64,000 nt of DNA from Lasiodiplodia sp. COLG20 (taxonomy: Eukaryota > Ascomycota > Dothideomycetes > Botryosphaeriales > Botryosphaeriaceae). The DNA lies in the NCBI GenBank assembly GCA_009801085.1, contig VNWV01000005.1, positions 806,001 through 870,000 of the forward strand, given 5' to 3'. The notes under the pieces are model-generated. The model was not told the DNA's origin and made no database searches. It saw only the letters and a program-made list of their open reading frames with translations. Both the position numbers and the translations under genes were made by a program. The first letter of the stretch is position 1; each line of letters begins with the position of its first letter. Shown piece after piece: positions 10,188 to 20,207 of this stretch.

Positions 10188-11074
10188 TCACCACGGATAC
10201 GCCCCCGTATTATGCAAAAACAGCGCCCCCTCCTCCTCCTCCCCGCCATCCCTACTCCCCTCCAGCAACTCAACCAGCGGCGCCACCGACTCGGCCGCGC
10301 GCCGCGCGCCGCTGTTCTCGGCGCGGTTGGGCGGGCCAAGGTTGCTGACGGTGAAGCCCGGGTCGTACGCGTGGACTTTCACGCCCTTCTGCCCCGCGCC
10401 GAACTCGACGTGCTGGCACGCCGTCACCATGTTCAGCGCCGCCTTGCTGGCGCGGTACTGCGGCGCCTGCAGCGCGTAGATGGGCGAGGCCGGGTCGAGG
10501 CGCCGGGTGATGGAGCCGGCGCCGCTGGAGATGTTGACGATGCGGCGAGGTGGCGCTGATGGGTCCTGCTGGTGGGGGTTGGCAGCGAGGAGTAGGTCGG
10601 CGAAGGCGGCGGTCACGACGGCGGGACCTGTGGCGTTGACGTCGAAGGACTCGCGCAGCTGCGCGCGCAGGCCGGCGGGCGTCGAGGCGTCGTGCCCGTC
10701 GAGGGCGGCGGTGCCGGCGTTGTTGACGAGGATGTCGAGATGGCCGTGGACGCGGCGCACGTGCGCGGCGGCGGAAGTGATGGCCGCGTCGGACGTCACG
10801 TCGAGGTGGATGACTTCGGCGGTGCCGCCGGGGGCGTCGGGCGGGTTGCGGGATTGGATGGTGGAGAGGACGGAGGCGCCTTTAGAGGGCGTGCGGGCGC
10901 CGAGGAGGACGTGGTAGGTGGTGGGTTGCGTGCGGGCGAGAAGCTGGGCCGCGAGCTCGAGGCCGATGCCGCTGGTTGCTGTGAGGTAAGTTAGTGTATG
11001 TGGTGATGGTGGGACTGGTGGAGGGGAGGTTTACCGCCGGTGATGAGGACGATTCGTTTGGCTGGTGCTGCCAT
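10188..11074 (-). CDS. Short-chain dehydrogenase/reductase (carbonyl-reductase-like), two exons
   Basis: Exon 1 (11035-11074) encodes MAAPAKRIVLITG and ends at a GTAAAC donor. A 56-nt intron (10979-11034, acceptor CTCACAG) is removed and exon 2 (10188-10978) follows, giving 276 aa. Splicing reconstitutes the cofactor motif TGATSGIG, which is split by the intron. Later come NNAG, the Ser in VNISSGAGS and the catalytic YRASK. C-terminal to this is a PGFTVSNLG stretch typical of the family. It is a cytosolic NAD(P)H-dependent oxidoreductase with unknown substrate, in the same superfamily as the gene at 2016 but not a close copy. Confidence 0.87.
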
Positions 11075-11425
11075 TGTTGATGATTGGGTTATTTCTGCTA
11101 GATGTGTATTCCTGCCCGTCTTAAGTGTAGATTGTTACGGAGATAAACGCACGTAGCGGAGGTTGCGGGGTCTTCTTTATGTGAGGGAGGATCCTTCGAT
11201 ATGATGGGCTGAAGTGCTTCATAAGCACTAAAACAGAAATGGTCGCTGGCGCTGGTCCGCGCCTGAAACGGACGAAATCATCTAACAGTGAGTAGAGAAG
11301 AGCTCTACTTGCTATACGAAGCAAGCAAACATTATGTAGGGACTTATTGAAGTGTTGTGAAAATACATAAAAAACAAACCTCAATGGCTTGGCCGCTTTT
11401 CGATCCCACCTACCCTTATTAGCCA
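11075..11425. other. Intergenic: SDR promoter and MFS 3' flank
   Basis: About 350 nt without a gene. An open frame on the minus strand runs through here but is out of frame with the transporter and is a shadow. Confidence 0.5.
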
Positions 11426-12798
11426 TCACATCTTCTTTCGCCAATCCCATCCATTCTTCGCAGTCCTCGCCGCCACCAGCGTCAATGTCCCACCCATCAA
11501 GGCGGCCCCACCAAAGACTTGGGCATACAAATACCCCCCATCGTGCCTCTGTATCAGCGCCCCCGCAATCGGCGGGCCGGTAAGACATGCAATCGACACG
11601 ACCGAGAAGCACATACCAGTCCTGACGCCCATCTTCTCCAAATCCGTCGTCAAGCTCGCACACGCCGCGGGGAACAAGCTCTGTATGCCTCCACCGAAGA
11701 AGCCGTACACAACGCAGAAGGCATACAGCCCGCCAACCGAACCGACAGCGATCCAGCAGAAGAAGAGGACGCCGGCAAAGAAGACGGCAGGGATAAGCGT
11801 GTTGACCGTGCCGAGGCGGTCGGCGACGAAGCCGCAGCTGAGGCGCGCCGGCACGCCGACGGCGTTCATGGTGAGCAGCAGCGTCAGCGCCGTCTCGGAC
11901 GGGACGTGCAGGATGTCCCGCGCGTAGGAGCTGATGTAGAAGTAGGCGAGGAAGACGGCCCAGAGGTTGAGGAACATGCCCGCGCAGAAGAGCGAGTAGG
12001 CGGGCTCCGCGAAGGCCGCCCACTCGACGAGGGGGCCGCGACGGCGCGGGCGCAGCCGCACGCGCGCCACGGCGGAGAAGGCGCACGCGTTGAACAGCAC
12101 CACGAAGCCCATGGTGCGCACCGTCCAGCCGAAGCCGACGCGCGGGAGCAGTTGGCGCGCGATCAGCGGGAAGAAGATGCCGCCCGTCGCGCCGCCCGTC
12201 GCCATGACGCCGATGGCCAGGCTGCGCTTGGTCGTGAAGTAGGTCGCGACCAGCGCCACGGCCGGGCAGAAGACGAGCCCGTCGCCGAAGCCCTTGCAGA
12301 TGCCTTGCGAGAGGAAGAGGTGCCAGTACTTCGTCGACACGGACGTGGTGAAGACGCCGATCACTTGCAGAATGAAGCCGGCCGTCACTACGGACCGGAA
12401 GTGCCCGCCGTCGAGGGCGCGGCCGGAGAAGGTGCCGATGAAGTAGATGAGGAGGATTTGCACTGACCCGATCCAGCTGATGGCCGAGGGTGAGACGGAG
12501 AAAGTGGTTGTGTAGTAGGACTGGAAGAGGCCGAACGAGGAGATGTAGCCCTAGCGCTTTGTGAGCTTTCACGTCGTGTGCAGGGGGGAATGGGGTTGAA
12601 TACCCAGCAATTGAAGATTACCAAGTGCGCCGCTGCGGCTTGTGACCATGCCTTGAATCCGCCATCAGGAGCGGGCGACGGGACAGTTGAGGGAACATTG
12701 CTTGGAGTTGGGTTAATAACAATGTCTCGATCTTGTTTGTCTTCGCTGCTCAAAGACTCTTGCGGCGGTGTAGCGGCTTCGATGTATTGATCTGACAT
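11426..12798 (-). CDS. MFS transporter, monocarboxylate-porter-like
   Basis: The ATG is at 12798 (MSDQYIEAATPPQ). Exon 1 is 12604-12798 and exon 2 is 11426-12550, with a 53-nt intron between (GTATTC donor, GCGCTAG acceptor). The product is 439 aa. The signature PDGGFKAW just before the first membrane helix is the classic entry motif of monocarboxylate-porter homologues. The junction restores FNCW-GYISSFG, a well-conserved end of TM1. Twelve hydrophobic segments can be traced, with a charged loop (RLRPRRRG) between TM6 and TM7. It is probably a plasma-membrane importer or exporter of a monocarboxylate or related small acid. Fungal members often sit beside metabolic genes; here the SDR downstream is the only such neighbour. 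Confidence 0.88.
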
Positions 12799-13468
12799 GG
12801 GAGAATAGCGCCGTCGAAATGCATCAAATCTCGAATTTTGACCTTCGAGAGTGGGAAAGGGCACGGAAACATCAGAGCCATGAGTCGTAGTTGAAAAGGT
12901 GAGACGAATATGCCACGTCCGCGGAGAATGAAGATGTTGATGATTGATGAGAACTACCCCGCGCCCCCCTGCGGAATTCGGCTGTCGCTTTTACCAATCA
13001 GCGCGACCCCCGGGAGTCGTGCATGCTACCCGCCGTGGCAAAACGCGGAATCCAACACCGATCTCGGTCAGCTCCGTCCCTGCAAGGGCGCTTTCCGATG
13101 GTACATGATGTATTGTGGTGCTCATTTTGCGTCTTGATCCTTCTTCGGATCAAAATCTGACTCCGGACTTTCTTCACCCAAAAATATTTATTTATACCTC
13201 CATTACTAACAATAGCCGATGTTGGAATAATCCTCACTATCTTTCACCTTGGATCGTTCATGTTGATCTTGACTGATTGAACTTGAGCTCATGGTATTTG
13301 CAGGGCGGACAATCGAGTCTGGGCGTACAACAACATACTACAGAATCGCATGCATTTGAGTTCACTAAAGCTACTTCAGACTCACAACAGACCAGTTCCA
13401 GAATTAGTGAACATAAGGCATGGAGATTTCACGGCACATTGTGGCAAGGCTAACGACAACATCTTCAA
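12799..13468. other. Intergenic: MFS promoter and 3' flank of zinc-finger gene
   Basis: About 670 nt with no supported gene and no recognised motif. Confidence 0.5.
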
Positions 13469-14401
13469 TTAATTCTCCAACAGTCCAGGGTGCTGCGTGC
13501 TCATATGCCTCATAAAGTTGTCCTTTCGCTTAAAGGGCTTCCTAGCCCGTTCGCATCCGGCGGCTTTGCAGGGAAAGCCTTCGCTTGAGTGGTCCGACAC
13601 AGAATGGACCGACACCATATGCCGCTCAAGGTCCTTCTTGTACGGGAAGCCTTGGCCACACACTGTGCACTTGTGGGGCTTTGAATGGCACTTGTAATGC
13701 CGCCTACAATAAGAGTCAACAACTAAAACTTGAGTCCACAAATAATCCAATGTCTTACCTGAGCTGATCGCGATTTTTGAATTTTTTGGGGCACAAGGGA
13801 CAAGGAATCAACCCAGAGCCTGATCGCTGTTGAAGACTGTAAGAGGCAAGCTGTTGAGATGTCGAAGAAGTTGGTGGTTGTGATTGTAGGGGGGCATCGG
13901 TGATTCTCTCAGTAGGGACGGAAGGTTCGAAAACAAAGGCCTCGGTGTCAGCGATGGGATCCTGCAGAGAAGGGGGATCTGAGGATGTAGCGAAAGGTTG
14001 ATGATCTGGATCAAAATTCCGCCGGTCCAAAAACCATGGGTTGATGCAAAAGTTATGTTGTTGTTGTTCTACCCGTGCAGATGAACCAGTGTACTCTTGA
14101 AACTCAGATGTCACTTGTCGCTGTCGGCTTCCGCTCTCTTAGAATGAGGATGCCACAGAAACCCAAGCGTTGACTGACGAAAACACCCGAGGCCAAAAAG
14201 GGAAGGGGAAAAAAAGAGGGGGCAGATCAACAAAAAGAGTGACACGGGCAACGGCTTGCGTTGAGTCCGCAAAGAAAAGAAAATGGAGCAGAGACAAGAA
14301 TGAGTCGGTTTTTGAATGTCGAATTGGACCCGCTTAACCTGTGTAGCAGCAGCTCCCTGATTGGCCGGATAGCGAGGGTAGGCCTCACAGGAGGATGACA
14401 T
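13469..14401 (-). CDS. Three-finger C2H2 protein, three exons
   Basis: Exon 1 is 14339-14401 (ATG, MSSSCEAYPRYPANQ). Exon 2 is 14120-13759 and exon 3 is 13703-13469. Intron 1 (14121-14338, 218 nt, pyrimidine-rich, GTTAAG...CGACAG) is needed because exon 2 has no ATG and an in-frame stop upstream. Intron 2 is 55 nt (GTAAGA...TGTAG). The product is 219 aa. The fingers are CPLC...HYKCH (split by intron 2), CTVC...HMVSVH, and a C-x4-C...HMSTQH finger with a longer insertion. The N-terminal half is Ser/Gln/Pro-rich. It is likely a nuclear transcription factor; targets are unknown. Confidence 0.75.
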
Positions 14402-14742
14402 GGCATGCGGAAAATCTCGGGAATACAGATCGGAAGCAGCACTGTATGCAGCAGCATCACCGTTCCTATTGGCGTTTTTATTTCATCACTGGGTTATGTG
14501 TAAAGCATGGTGCATCGTAGGTTCCACAGTTGACGACTCGACTCCGCTGCCAAGACAGAGCCGTAGGGTAGGCCTCACATTAGTGAAAGGTTGACGCTTT
14601 GTCCAATCATCACAGATCAACACATTAAACGACATCTTTAAGCATTGAGGACGATAAACATAAATAGGGCGTGTCAGTATGGAATGACTTGGTAGCTTCG
14701 TGCTCTCGTTGAACTTCGTCGGTTTTCAAACTCATTACCAGG
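14402..14742. promoter_or_regulatory. Divergent promoter between zinc-finger gene and small orphan gene
   Basis: A 340-bp gap between genes transcribed away from each other. AGGGTAGGCCTCACA occurs twice, at 14375-14389 (inside the first exon of the zinc-finger gene) and 14565-14579. A CCAAT box (TCCAATCATCACAG) lies near 14600. Which sites are used is not known. Confidence 0.4.
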
Positions 14743-15237
14743 ATGACTACCCTTTTCTGCTGCTCAAACACCCAACCCTACCGGCCCCGAGCCCTGAGTC
14801 ACGAACCAAAGTTCACAGCCTTCATGAAGTGGGCCACTTTCCCAAGAGAGGCAGCAACGCAGTCTCCTGGAGAGCAGGGAGACGTGCTCGCAACTCTCGA
14901 CTATCCTCACGTCATTCAATTGGTCAAGCAGGTCAACTATGGTCCGCTTGAGAGCAGGAGGTACTTTGCCGTCGTCAAGGGGAACGATGAAGAAGAAGCG
15001 TTTGTTGAAGTCACCGAATCGGATCTCATTGCAGCCAACTACAAGAAGCTGAATGCGTAAGTGGCGCAACCACGTCATAATGGAACTTCATCACTGATTT
15101 GTTTCGGAAGGTACAAAAACTTCAAGTGTTCGACCCACAACAAGTTCTTTGAGGTGAACGTCTATGAAAAGGATCCATTCAACGCCCATCATTGGCGTCA
15201 GAACATCGCACGTCCTGGCAGCGAAATTGATCTGTAG
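14743..15237 (+). CDS. Small orphan protein, two exons
   Basis: Exon 1 is 14743-15056 and exon 2 is 15111-15237. The 54-nt intron (GTAAGT donor) is removed in phase 2, giving 146 aa. A read-through would stop one codon later at the donor's TAA. The protein starts MTTLFCCSNTQPYRPR and has acidic and hydrophobic blocks (GNDEEEAFVEVTESDL). It ends with a conserved-looking aromatic/basic segment (FFEVNVYEKDPFNAHHWRQ). There is no signal peptide despite the early FCC, no membrane segment and no motif I recognise. It may be lineage-specific. Confidence 0.65.
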
Positions 15238-16679
15238 TGAAGGACTAATTGGGTTGGCGTCGTACAGTCTGGAGATGAGTCGGAATTGATTTTTGATGGT
15301 TTTTTGCTATCACCCATGGCCTCGCCCCACGTGAACTTCCGGTCGTGCCATCTTCACCAGAGACACGCCCCCTCGGCCGAACATTATCGGAGACCATGTC
15401 GTGCCACAACACGGTATGGAAGAGGCTTACTGCAAGGCATACACAACAGCGAATATGCTGATCTCGATCGTGCTACATGAAGTGCCACCCAATTATCTGC
15501 GCGCCCGCTCTTCCCTATCTTTCTAGTAACAGGTACGCAGCCACACATGCTGCGGACTGACTGCGGACTGAAAGTTTCGGCCCCAGAGCTGAGTAGAGAA
15601 AGTGTACATGGCTATGCGCTGATGTCTTGGTGCTGCTGTTTTTAGGTGAGGGGACACTTGTCGAGTTCACTGCTCTGTGTTAATAAAGGCAGGCTCTTCC
15701 CGACGGCTGCTTGAGTCCCGCTCGCTCTTTCGATCCCCAAGGACCCTTCTGCAGCACCGGGATGCAACCTTGGCAGCTTCGACCATGAGCACATCGCTCA
15801 GAGCCCCTTCATGTTTCATATCTAGAATTCAAGTTCTTGATCCAGTACGACCTACTCCCAAGAAGATGGTTTTGGGCTAATCTAGACACCAGCGAGCATG
15901 GCTCAGCCTTATCGGACGTAGAAAATTTCCTCGCGTGTACCCCGCAGCTTATTATCGGGTCCCTTGACAATGCAGTAGGCCACTCCGTTTCACCCGAGGC
16001 AGGGGCTCATGAGGCTCAACGAACGCTCTACTGGTATCAAGCGAGCCTCCGCCTTACCCCTTACTACCCCACATGCAAGGCTGATTTCGTACCCTCCCGG
16101 CCGTAGCGGCGAGTCCGTCAAGCGGGCGTTGCGAAAGTGCATTATTGCTGCTGAACGGTTACACGCTCTCCATGCACGGGAGTCCCATGGCTTATAGGGT
16201 ATGAGCTGGCAGCGAATCAGTACGGGAGCTGCAGAGTTCGGGACTCTGTCAGTCAGGCGTCCACAGGAGACATAAGAAAGCCTATCGAGAAATATTACTC
16301 AGTTGCGCAAATTCGCTGTTCTTGCGTCGCCAGCACAAATCCCGAGGGAGTCCGTCACGACAATCGGGCATGCAGGAGGCATTTGAAGCGACTTGGCAAT
16401 GGAGTCCCGCAATGTGCTGGGCTTGTCTTGCTTTGAAGACTCAATGACGCTTCTGCTGTCTGTAGGTCTATAAAGCTACATACTCGTCTTCTCGCTCTTG
16501 CACGGTATCCGCATAGCTGGATTTCCATCACTCTGGAACGCGAAATCGATAACAACCCTTGCTGTTATCTGCGATTCTTGCTCTAGACCGTCATGTCCCA
16601 CGGTCACTGTGTTCACTTTGACCACCAGAAAAAGCTCAAGTTGGTACGGACGATCTCCCACTGAGATATTCTTGCTGAT
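15238..16679. other. 1.4-kb gene-poor stretch upstream of zinc-finger paralogue
   Basis: Only short open frames (under 90 codons) with no domain. The last ~180 bases may include a 5' UTR. An ATG at 16593 followed by a GTACGG donor at 16644 could be an upstream exon of the next gene. However, its phase does not match the acceptor at 16713 (CCGATAG), so I did not include it. Confidence 0.4.
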
Positions 16680-18122
16680 ATGTCATTGACTGATAATATA
16701 TGGGTGCCGATAGTGATTGCTTGGTCGAAGAACGGCCCCTTTATGATCGCCTTCGACCGAAAACAGAAGCTTCCTACCAACAACTGCTACGCAACTGGGA
16801 ACAAGCATCATCCAACGGGGAACTGCCGCCTTGGGAACTCAGTTCACGGTCCGGTCCATGAACTAGCTGTGACAGAGTCCCATGCAGAAGCTCCGTTCAA
16901 CAACTATCAAAGGGTGAATGCGAGTGGGGGCATATCCAGCAGACCGCGCTCAAACACCCCAAGGTCGAGTTTCCAGCGGAACAGAGCGTGCAAATTTTTC
17001 CACAAACTTTTTCGCTCAGATCACCACAAAAGGACTGCTACTATGGCTGGAACGGGACCCGAACCATCCTTTTCTGAGCTCGAAGGGGCCTTCGGTGATT
17101 TCTATCTAGGCAGTCAAGTATTCTCAGAGCTCGACGGCTCCGGCGGTTTCCACGAACTCCCAGCTCAGCCCCACGTGTACGAGCTTGTAGATCCCCACTC
17201 TCAACCTGTCTGTGAGCTCCCTCTTTCCGGAGATACGAATATCCTAGGACAGCAGCCATACCTTTCTCCACCACAAGAGATAAACTCATCTGAGAAATTT
17301 CCACCAAGCCACAACACCCTCCTGGACTTTGATGTGGATTCATACAACGGCTTGGGTACGAAGGCAGCCCACACTTCCCACGAAGCATCTATGCCACTCC
17401 AACAAAGCACTCTCCCCTGGATGGAGACGGCTGCTGAGAATTTTCCTCCTCACGCCATGCTCGGAAGAGGCCCACCTCTGTCGCTGAACGTTACGCCGCC
17501 CCATCTTTGCTCCCCGCCGATACTACAACAGTACAGTCAATTCTCCCCCGACCTATCGGAATCGACACCTGGTAGCGATCGGAGTGCCAGGTCAGCACTC
17601 TTCAGCCCCGTTTCGCTTCAAAGCTCCGTGACTGTAGCAACTTCAGTGCTGTCGAACGGGAGTGATTCAGCATATCCAAATGCGACAACCCCTTCCGACA
17701 TTGCATTCCTCGATCAAAGATTGCCTCCGCCCACCCAGGCGCATGCAGTTCTGGAACAAACCATCTCGGGCGAGAATCTCCCATGCTTCAAACACGGGCA
17801 TCCGACCGTGCATTGCCCAGTCAAGCAAACACAGATTTTTGGAAAAGTGAAGAAAAACAGCAATACTGGGCGACCAACACAGAAGAAGTCTTGTGTCTGT
17901 GGAAAAGCTTTTACCGGTACTGATCATGACATTAATTGCAACCTGAAGCGACATCGGAAGTACAGTTGCATCAGGAAGTTCAGGGAAAAACTCCGTTGTG
18001 GTTGGGATGGTTGCATGAAGGCCTATGCCAGGCCGGACGGCTTGAGAACTCACAGAGCGAAGATCCATGACCCCTTCTTGGTTCATGGCAGGACGATTTC
18101 CGGCTCTTTTGCCAGCTTTTGA
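16680..18122 (+). CDS. Zinc-finger protein with disordered N-terminus, paralogue-like of 7283-9240
   Basis: An open frame of 480 aa from the ATG at 16680. The true start may lie in an upstream exon. About 370 residues are low complexity, with a basic patch (HKLFRSDHHKRT) followed by MAGTGPEPSFSELEG, mirroring HGRHRS...MDGQEPSIQELPG in the gene at 7283. Acidic E-L repeats follow (SELDGSGGFHELP, YELVDP, CELPL). The C-terminus carries two fingers: CVCGKAF...NLKRHRKYSC and CGWDGC...THRAKIH, the latter a C2H2 finger. It is probably nuclear and DNA-binding. Shared architecture suggests an old duplication with divergence, not a recent tandem copy. Confidence 0.72.
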   Translation: MSLTDNIWVPIVIAWSKNGPFMIAFDRKQKLPTNNCYATGNKHHPTGNCRLGNSVHGPVHELAVTESHAEAPFNNYQRVNASGGISSRPRSNTPRSSFQRNRACKFFHKLFRSDHHKRTATMAGTGPEPSFSELEGAFGDFYLGSQVFSELDGSGGFHELPAQPHVYELVDPHSQPVCELPLSGDTNILGQQPYLSPPQEINSSEKFPPSHNTLLDFDVDSYNGLGTKAAHTSHEASMPLQQSTLPWMETAAENFPPHAMLGRGPPLSLNVTPPHLCSPPILQQYSQFSPDLSESTPGSDRSARSALFSPVSLQSSVTVATSVLSNGSDSAYPNATTPSDIAFLDQRLPPPTQAHAVLEQTISGENLPCFKHGHPTVHCPVKQTQIFGKVKKNSNTGRPTQKKSCVCGKAFTGTDHDINCNLKRHRKYSCIRKFREKLRCGWDGCMKAYARPDGLRTHRAKIHDPFLVHGRTISGSFASF

Positions 18123-18968
18123 AGGGGATCGAGGGCATTGAGTTACGTTTGCTCTTGAATTTCAGTTTCATTTAGGATTTAGGCAGGCTTATTTCCTTTC
18201 ATCTCTTTAATTCCCTTCTACAGTTGGTTGAGGTCCACTTTTTTCAATTTCTCCATATCTCCTTTCTAATTTCTCATCACGAGTGAGCGCTCCGGCTTGT
18301 GAGCTTTGGAGGCTTTCCATGCATGGCAACGAATTATGAAATCATTCGTACTGGGTGCGCATCCCACGTGTGGCGCAATGCGCCAGTGCGCAAAACGTGA
18401 AGTGCGCACTGTATTCAAGTGTCTTTTTTGTGCGCTACCCGACATGCCATTGGCCGCCACCAAGTGAGCCGCACTAGTCACGTCTCCGGCCAAAGATGCA
18501 GACGGGGGCCTAGAGTGCGCTTAGCTTTGTAGAGTGCCTTGTGTTTTCAGCCCCGCCACACAGCCCCGTTTCACAGCCTCATGACTGCCATACGGTGGAA
18601 ATACACTTAATTGATTACTACCTTCTGAAAACCTACCTGCAGCTCATAAGATTTGACTTCTCAGAGATGAGATAATTCCCGCTTCTCACCGCAGTCTCCA
18701 GATAAATATTGGCCGTTGCTACCAGAATGTTTAGCATACTTGTTAAGAAACACATCCCAGCCTTGTGAACCACCGTAAGCTGAAAGACTAGAGAAATTCA
18801 TATAGTTACGAGCTGAAGCTTATCAGAGTGGGGCTTCAAAAGATCACCAACATATGAACCTGTCCCCGTCCGTGTTCCTCTCTTAACTCGAACAGTACTG
18901 TTATGCTTCAAACTCCATGGTGAGATTTTGGGCGTTTCATTTAGGTTCGAGCCGTCTCACATACTCTC
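18123..18968. other. Intergenic with clustered TGCGC motifs
   Basis: About 850 nt, convergent 3' ends. No gene. The part from about 18350 to 18530 is rich in TGCGC(A) motifs and holds the inverted repeat listed next. Confidence 0.5.
18384..18411. repeat. 9-bp inverted repeat CAGTGCGCA / TGCGCACTG
   Basis: Perfect arms at 18384-18392 and 18403-18411 with a 10-nt spacer. Further TGCGC copies occur nearby (18355-18385, near 18433 and near 18513), so this may be a protein-binding cluster. Confidence 0.5.
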
Positions 18969-19880
18969 TTATCTCGAACGACCTGTGCGTATTCTATAGA
19001 GTTCGTCTTGAATCTTCCCCTCCCTACTTAAACCCTCATATAGCGCCCATGCGGCAAGCGTCTTAGAATCCCTCGCGCCTTTCCTCCAGATCTCCTCGTA
19101 GTTGCAAATGACCAACGTAATCATATTATCATGCTTCTTCAAGCCGCTCAGCCTGTCCTTCAGGTCCTCAATCTCCTGACGATCCAGCACCTTCTCCCAC
19201 AAAAACAGGGTGACGTACTCGTCCATATTCGCGGGGCTCGGATACATGCCCGCCTCCAGCCGGTCCGGCGTCTCTGTGCCGCGCATGGCGAGCTCGGTGA
19301 GGTCGATGAGCTCGTCGCGCTGGATGGTGAAGCCCGTCTCCTCCTCGATCTCCTCGAGCACCTTGCCGCGCACCTCCATCGAGTCGTCGAGCATGCCGGC
19401 CGGGATCTCGAGGAACGCGGTGCTGCCGGCGCCGATGCGCGGCTGCTCGGTCATGATGACCTGCCGCTCGGTGCGCAGGTCGCGCGGCCGCAGGATCATC
19501 AGCATCGCTACGCTGCCGCCGCGCAGGAAGACGACGCGGTCCAGCGTGAGGGGCTGTTCGTACGCACGGTGCAGCTTGGCCTCGACCGTCATGAAGCGGA
19601 TGCTCCGCGGGCTCTGCGGGCTCTGCGGACTCTGGAATGTTACGTGGTGAACGACGATTCCTTGCAGTTGCCAGGGATCCGCCTGGGAGGCATGGCCGGG
19701 TTGCGTTTGCAAGGACAGGTTTTTCTTGAGTGTGCTGGTCCAGTTTCTGAACGCAGTGAAGTTTACGACAAGATCTTCCGTCAGCCCGTCTTTTAATGCG
19801 TCTGGCCGCAGGTGGACTGGCACCACTGGGGTCCAGTCCTGGAGGAATAACGGTGTTGTTACATGTTGTGTTGAGGCCAT
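18969..19880 (-). CDS. NUDIX-domain hydrolase (ADP-sugar pyrophosphatase-like)
   Basis: A 303-aa intronless protein. The 23-residue Nudix box lies at residues 162-184 (GMLDDSMEV...EEIEEETGF). The core EExG and the hydrophobic positions are kept. The first glutamate is shifted by one (Met168, Glu169) and the arginine of the REUxEE motif is Glu176. The fold around it (FLEIPAG before the box, TELAMRGTETPDRLEAGMYPSP after it) resembles the NUDT5/NUDT14 group, which cleave nucleoside-diphosphate sugars. The altered box could weaken or change activity. A short SPQ repeat (residues 84-92) precedes the domain. It is likely cytosolic and divergently transcribed from the HET gene. Confidence 0.82.
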   Translation of the reverse strand: MASTQHVTTPLFLQDWTPVVPVHLRPDALKDGLTEDLVVNFTAFRNWTSTLKKNLSLQTQPGHASQADPWQLQGIVVHHVTFQSPQSPQSPRSIRFMTVEAKLHRAYEQPLTLDRVVFLRGGSVAMLMILRPRDLRTERQVIMTEQPRIGAGSTAFLEIPAGMLDDSMEVRGKVLEEIEEETGFTIQRDELIDLTELAMRGTETPDRLEAGMYPSPANMDEYVTLFLWEKVLDRQEIEDLKDRLSGLKKHDNMITLVICNYEEIWRKGARDSKTLAAWALYEGLSREGKIQDELYRIRTGRSR

Positions 19881-20207
19881 CTGCGGTTACCAAGAAAGCT
19901 TCTTGGCGGCAAGTAAGAGGTTCAAGGGTGAATGAACCTTTTACGGGTCTGTTGCAAGAGTTGGAGAGTGGACAAATCCTGGATGGTGGCGAGCGGGCGA
20001 AGTTGATTTAGGCAGAATATGCAAGGCAACAGGATGACTGAATAGATTGAGGCGTAGAGCCACGAAGTACATAGGTGTGGCACAGCGCGTGAAATTTATG
20101 TAGGTAAGCGCGCGGTTTTCCAGCCAGCCCTTGTACGACAGCGGGGGCCCCACTTTCCAGCCCCATAAAAGCCTCTGCAACCCCGTCTCTTTTCTCCTTT
20201 ATACAAC
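19881..20207. promoter_or_regulatory. Divergent promoter, NUDIX and HET genes
   Basis: A 327-bp gap. A TATA-like CCATAAAAG is at about 20163 and a pyrimidine-rich leader (CCCCGTCTCTTTTCTCCTTT) lies just before the HET start codon. Confidence 0.45.

Noticed and set aside
11121..12572. 483-codon minus-strand open frame overlapping the MFS gene
   Set aside because: Out of frame with the transporter; Arg/His/Leu-rich translation typical of a shifted GC-rich gene.
18940..18962. GGTTCGAGCC resembling a tRNA T-loop
   Set aside because: No pairing stems or D/anticodon arms around it.
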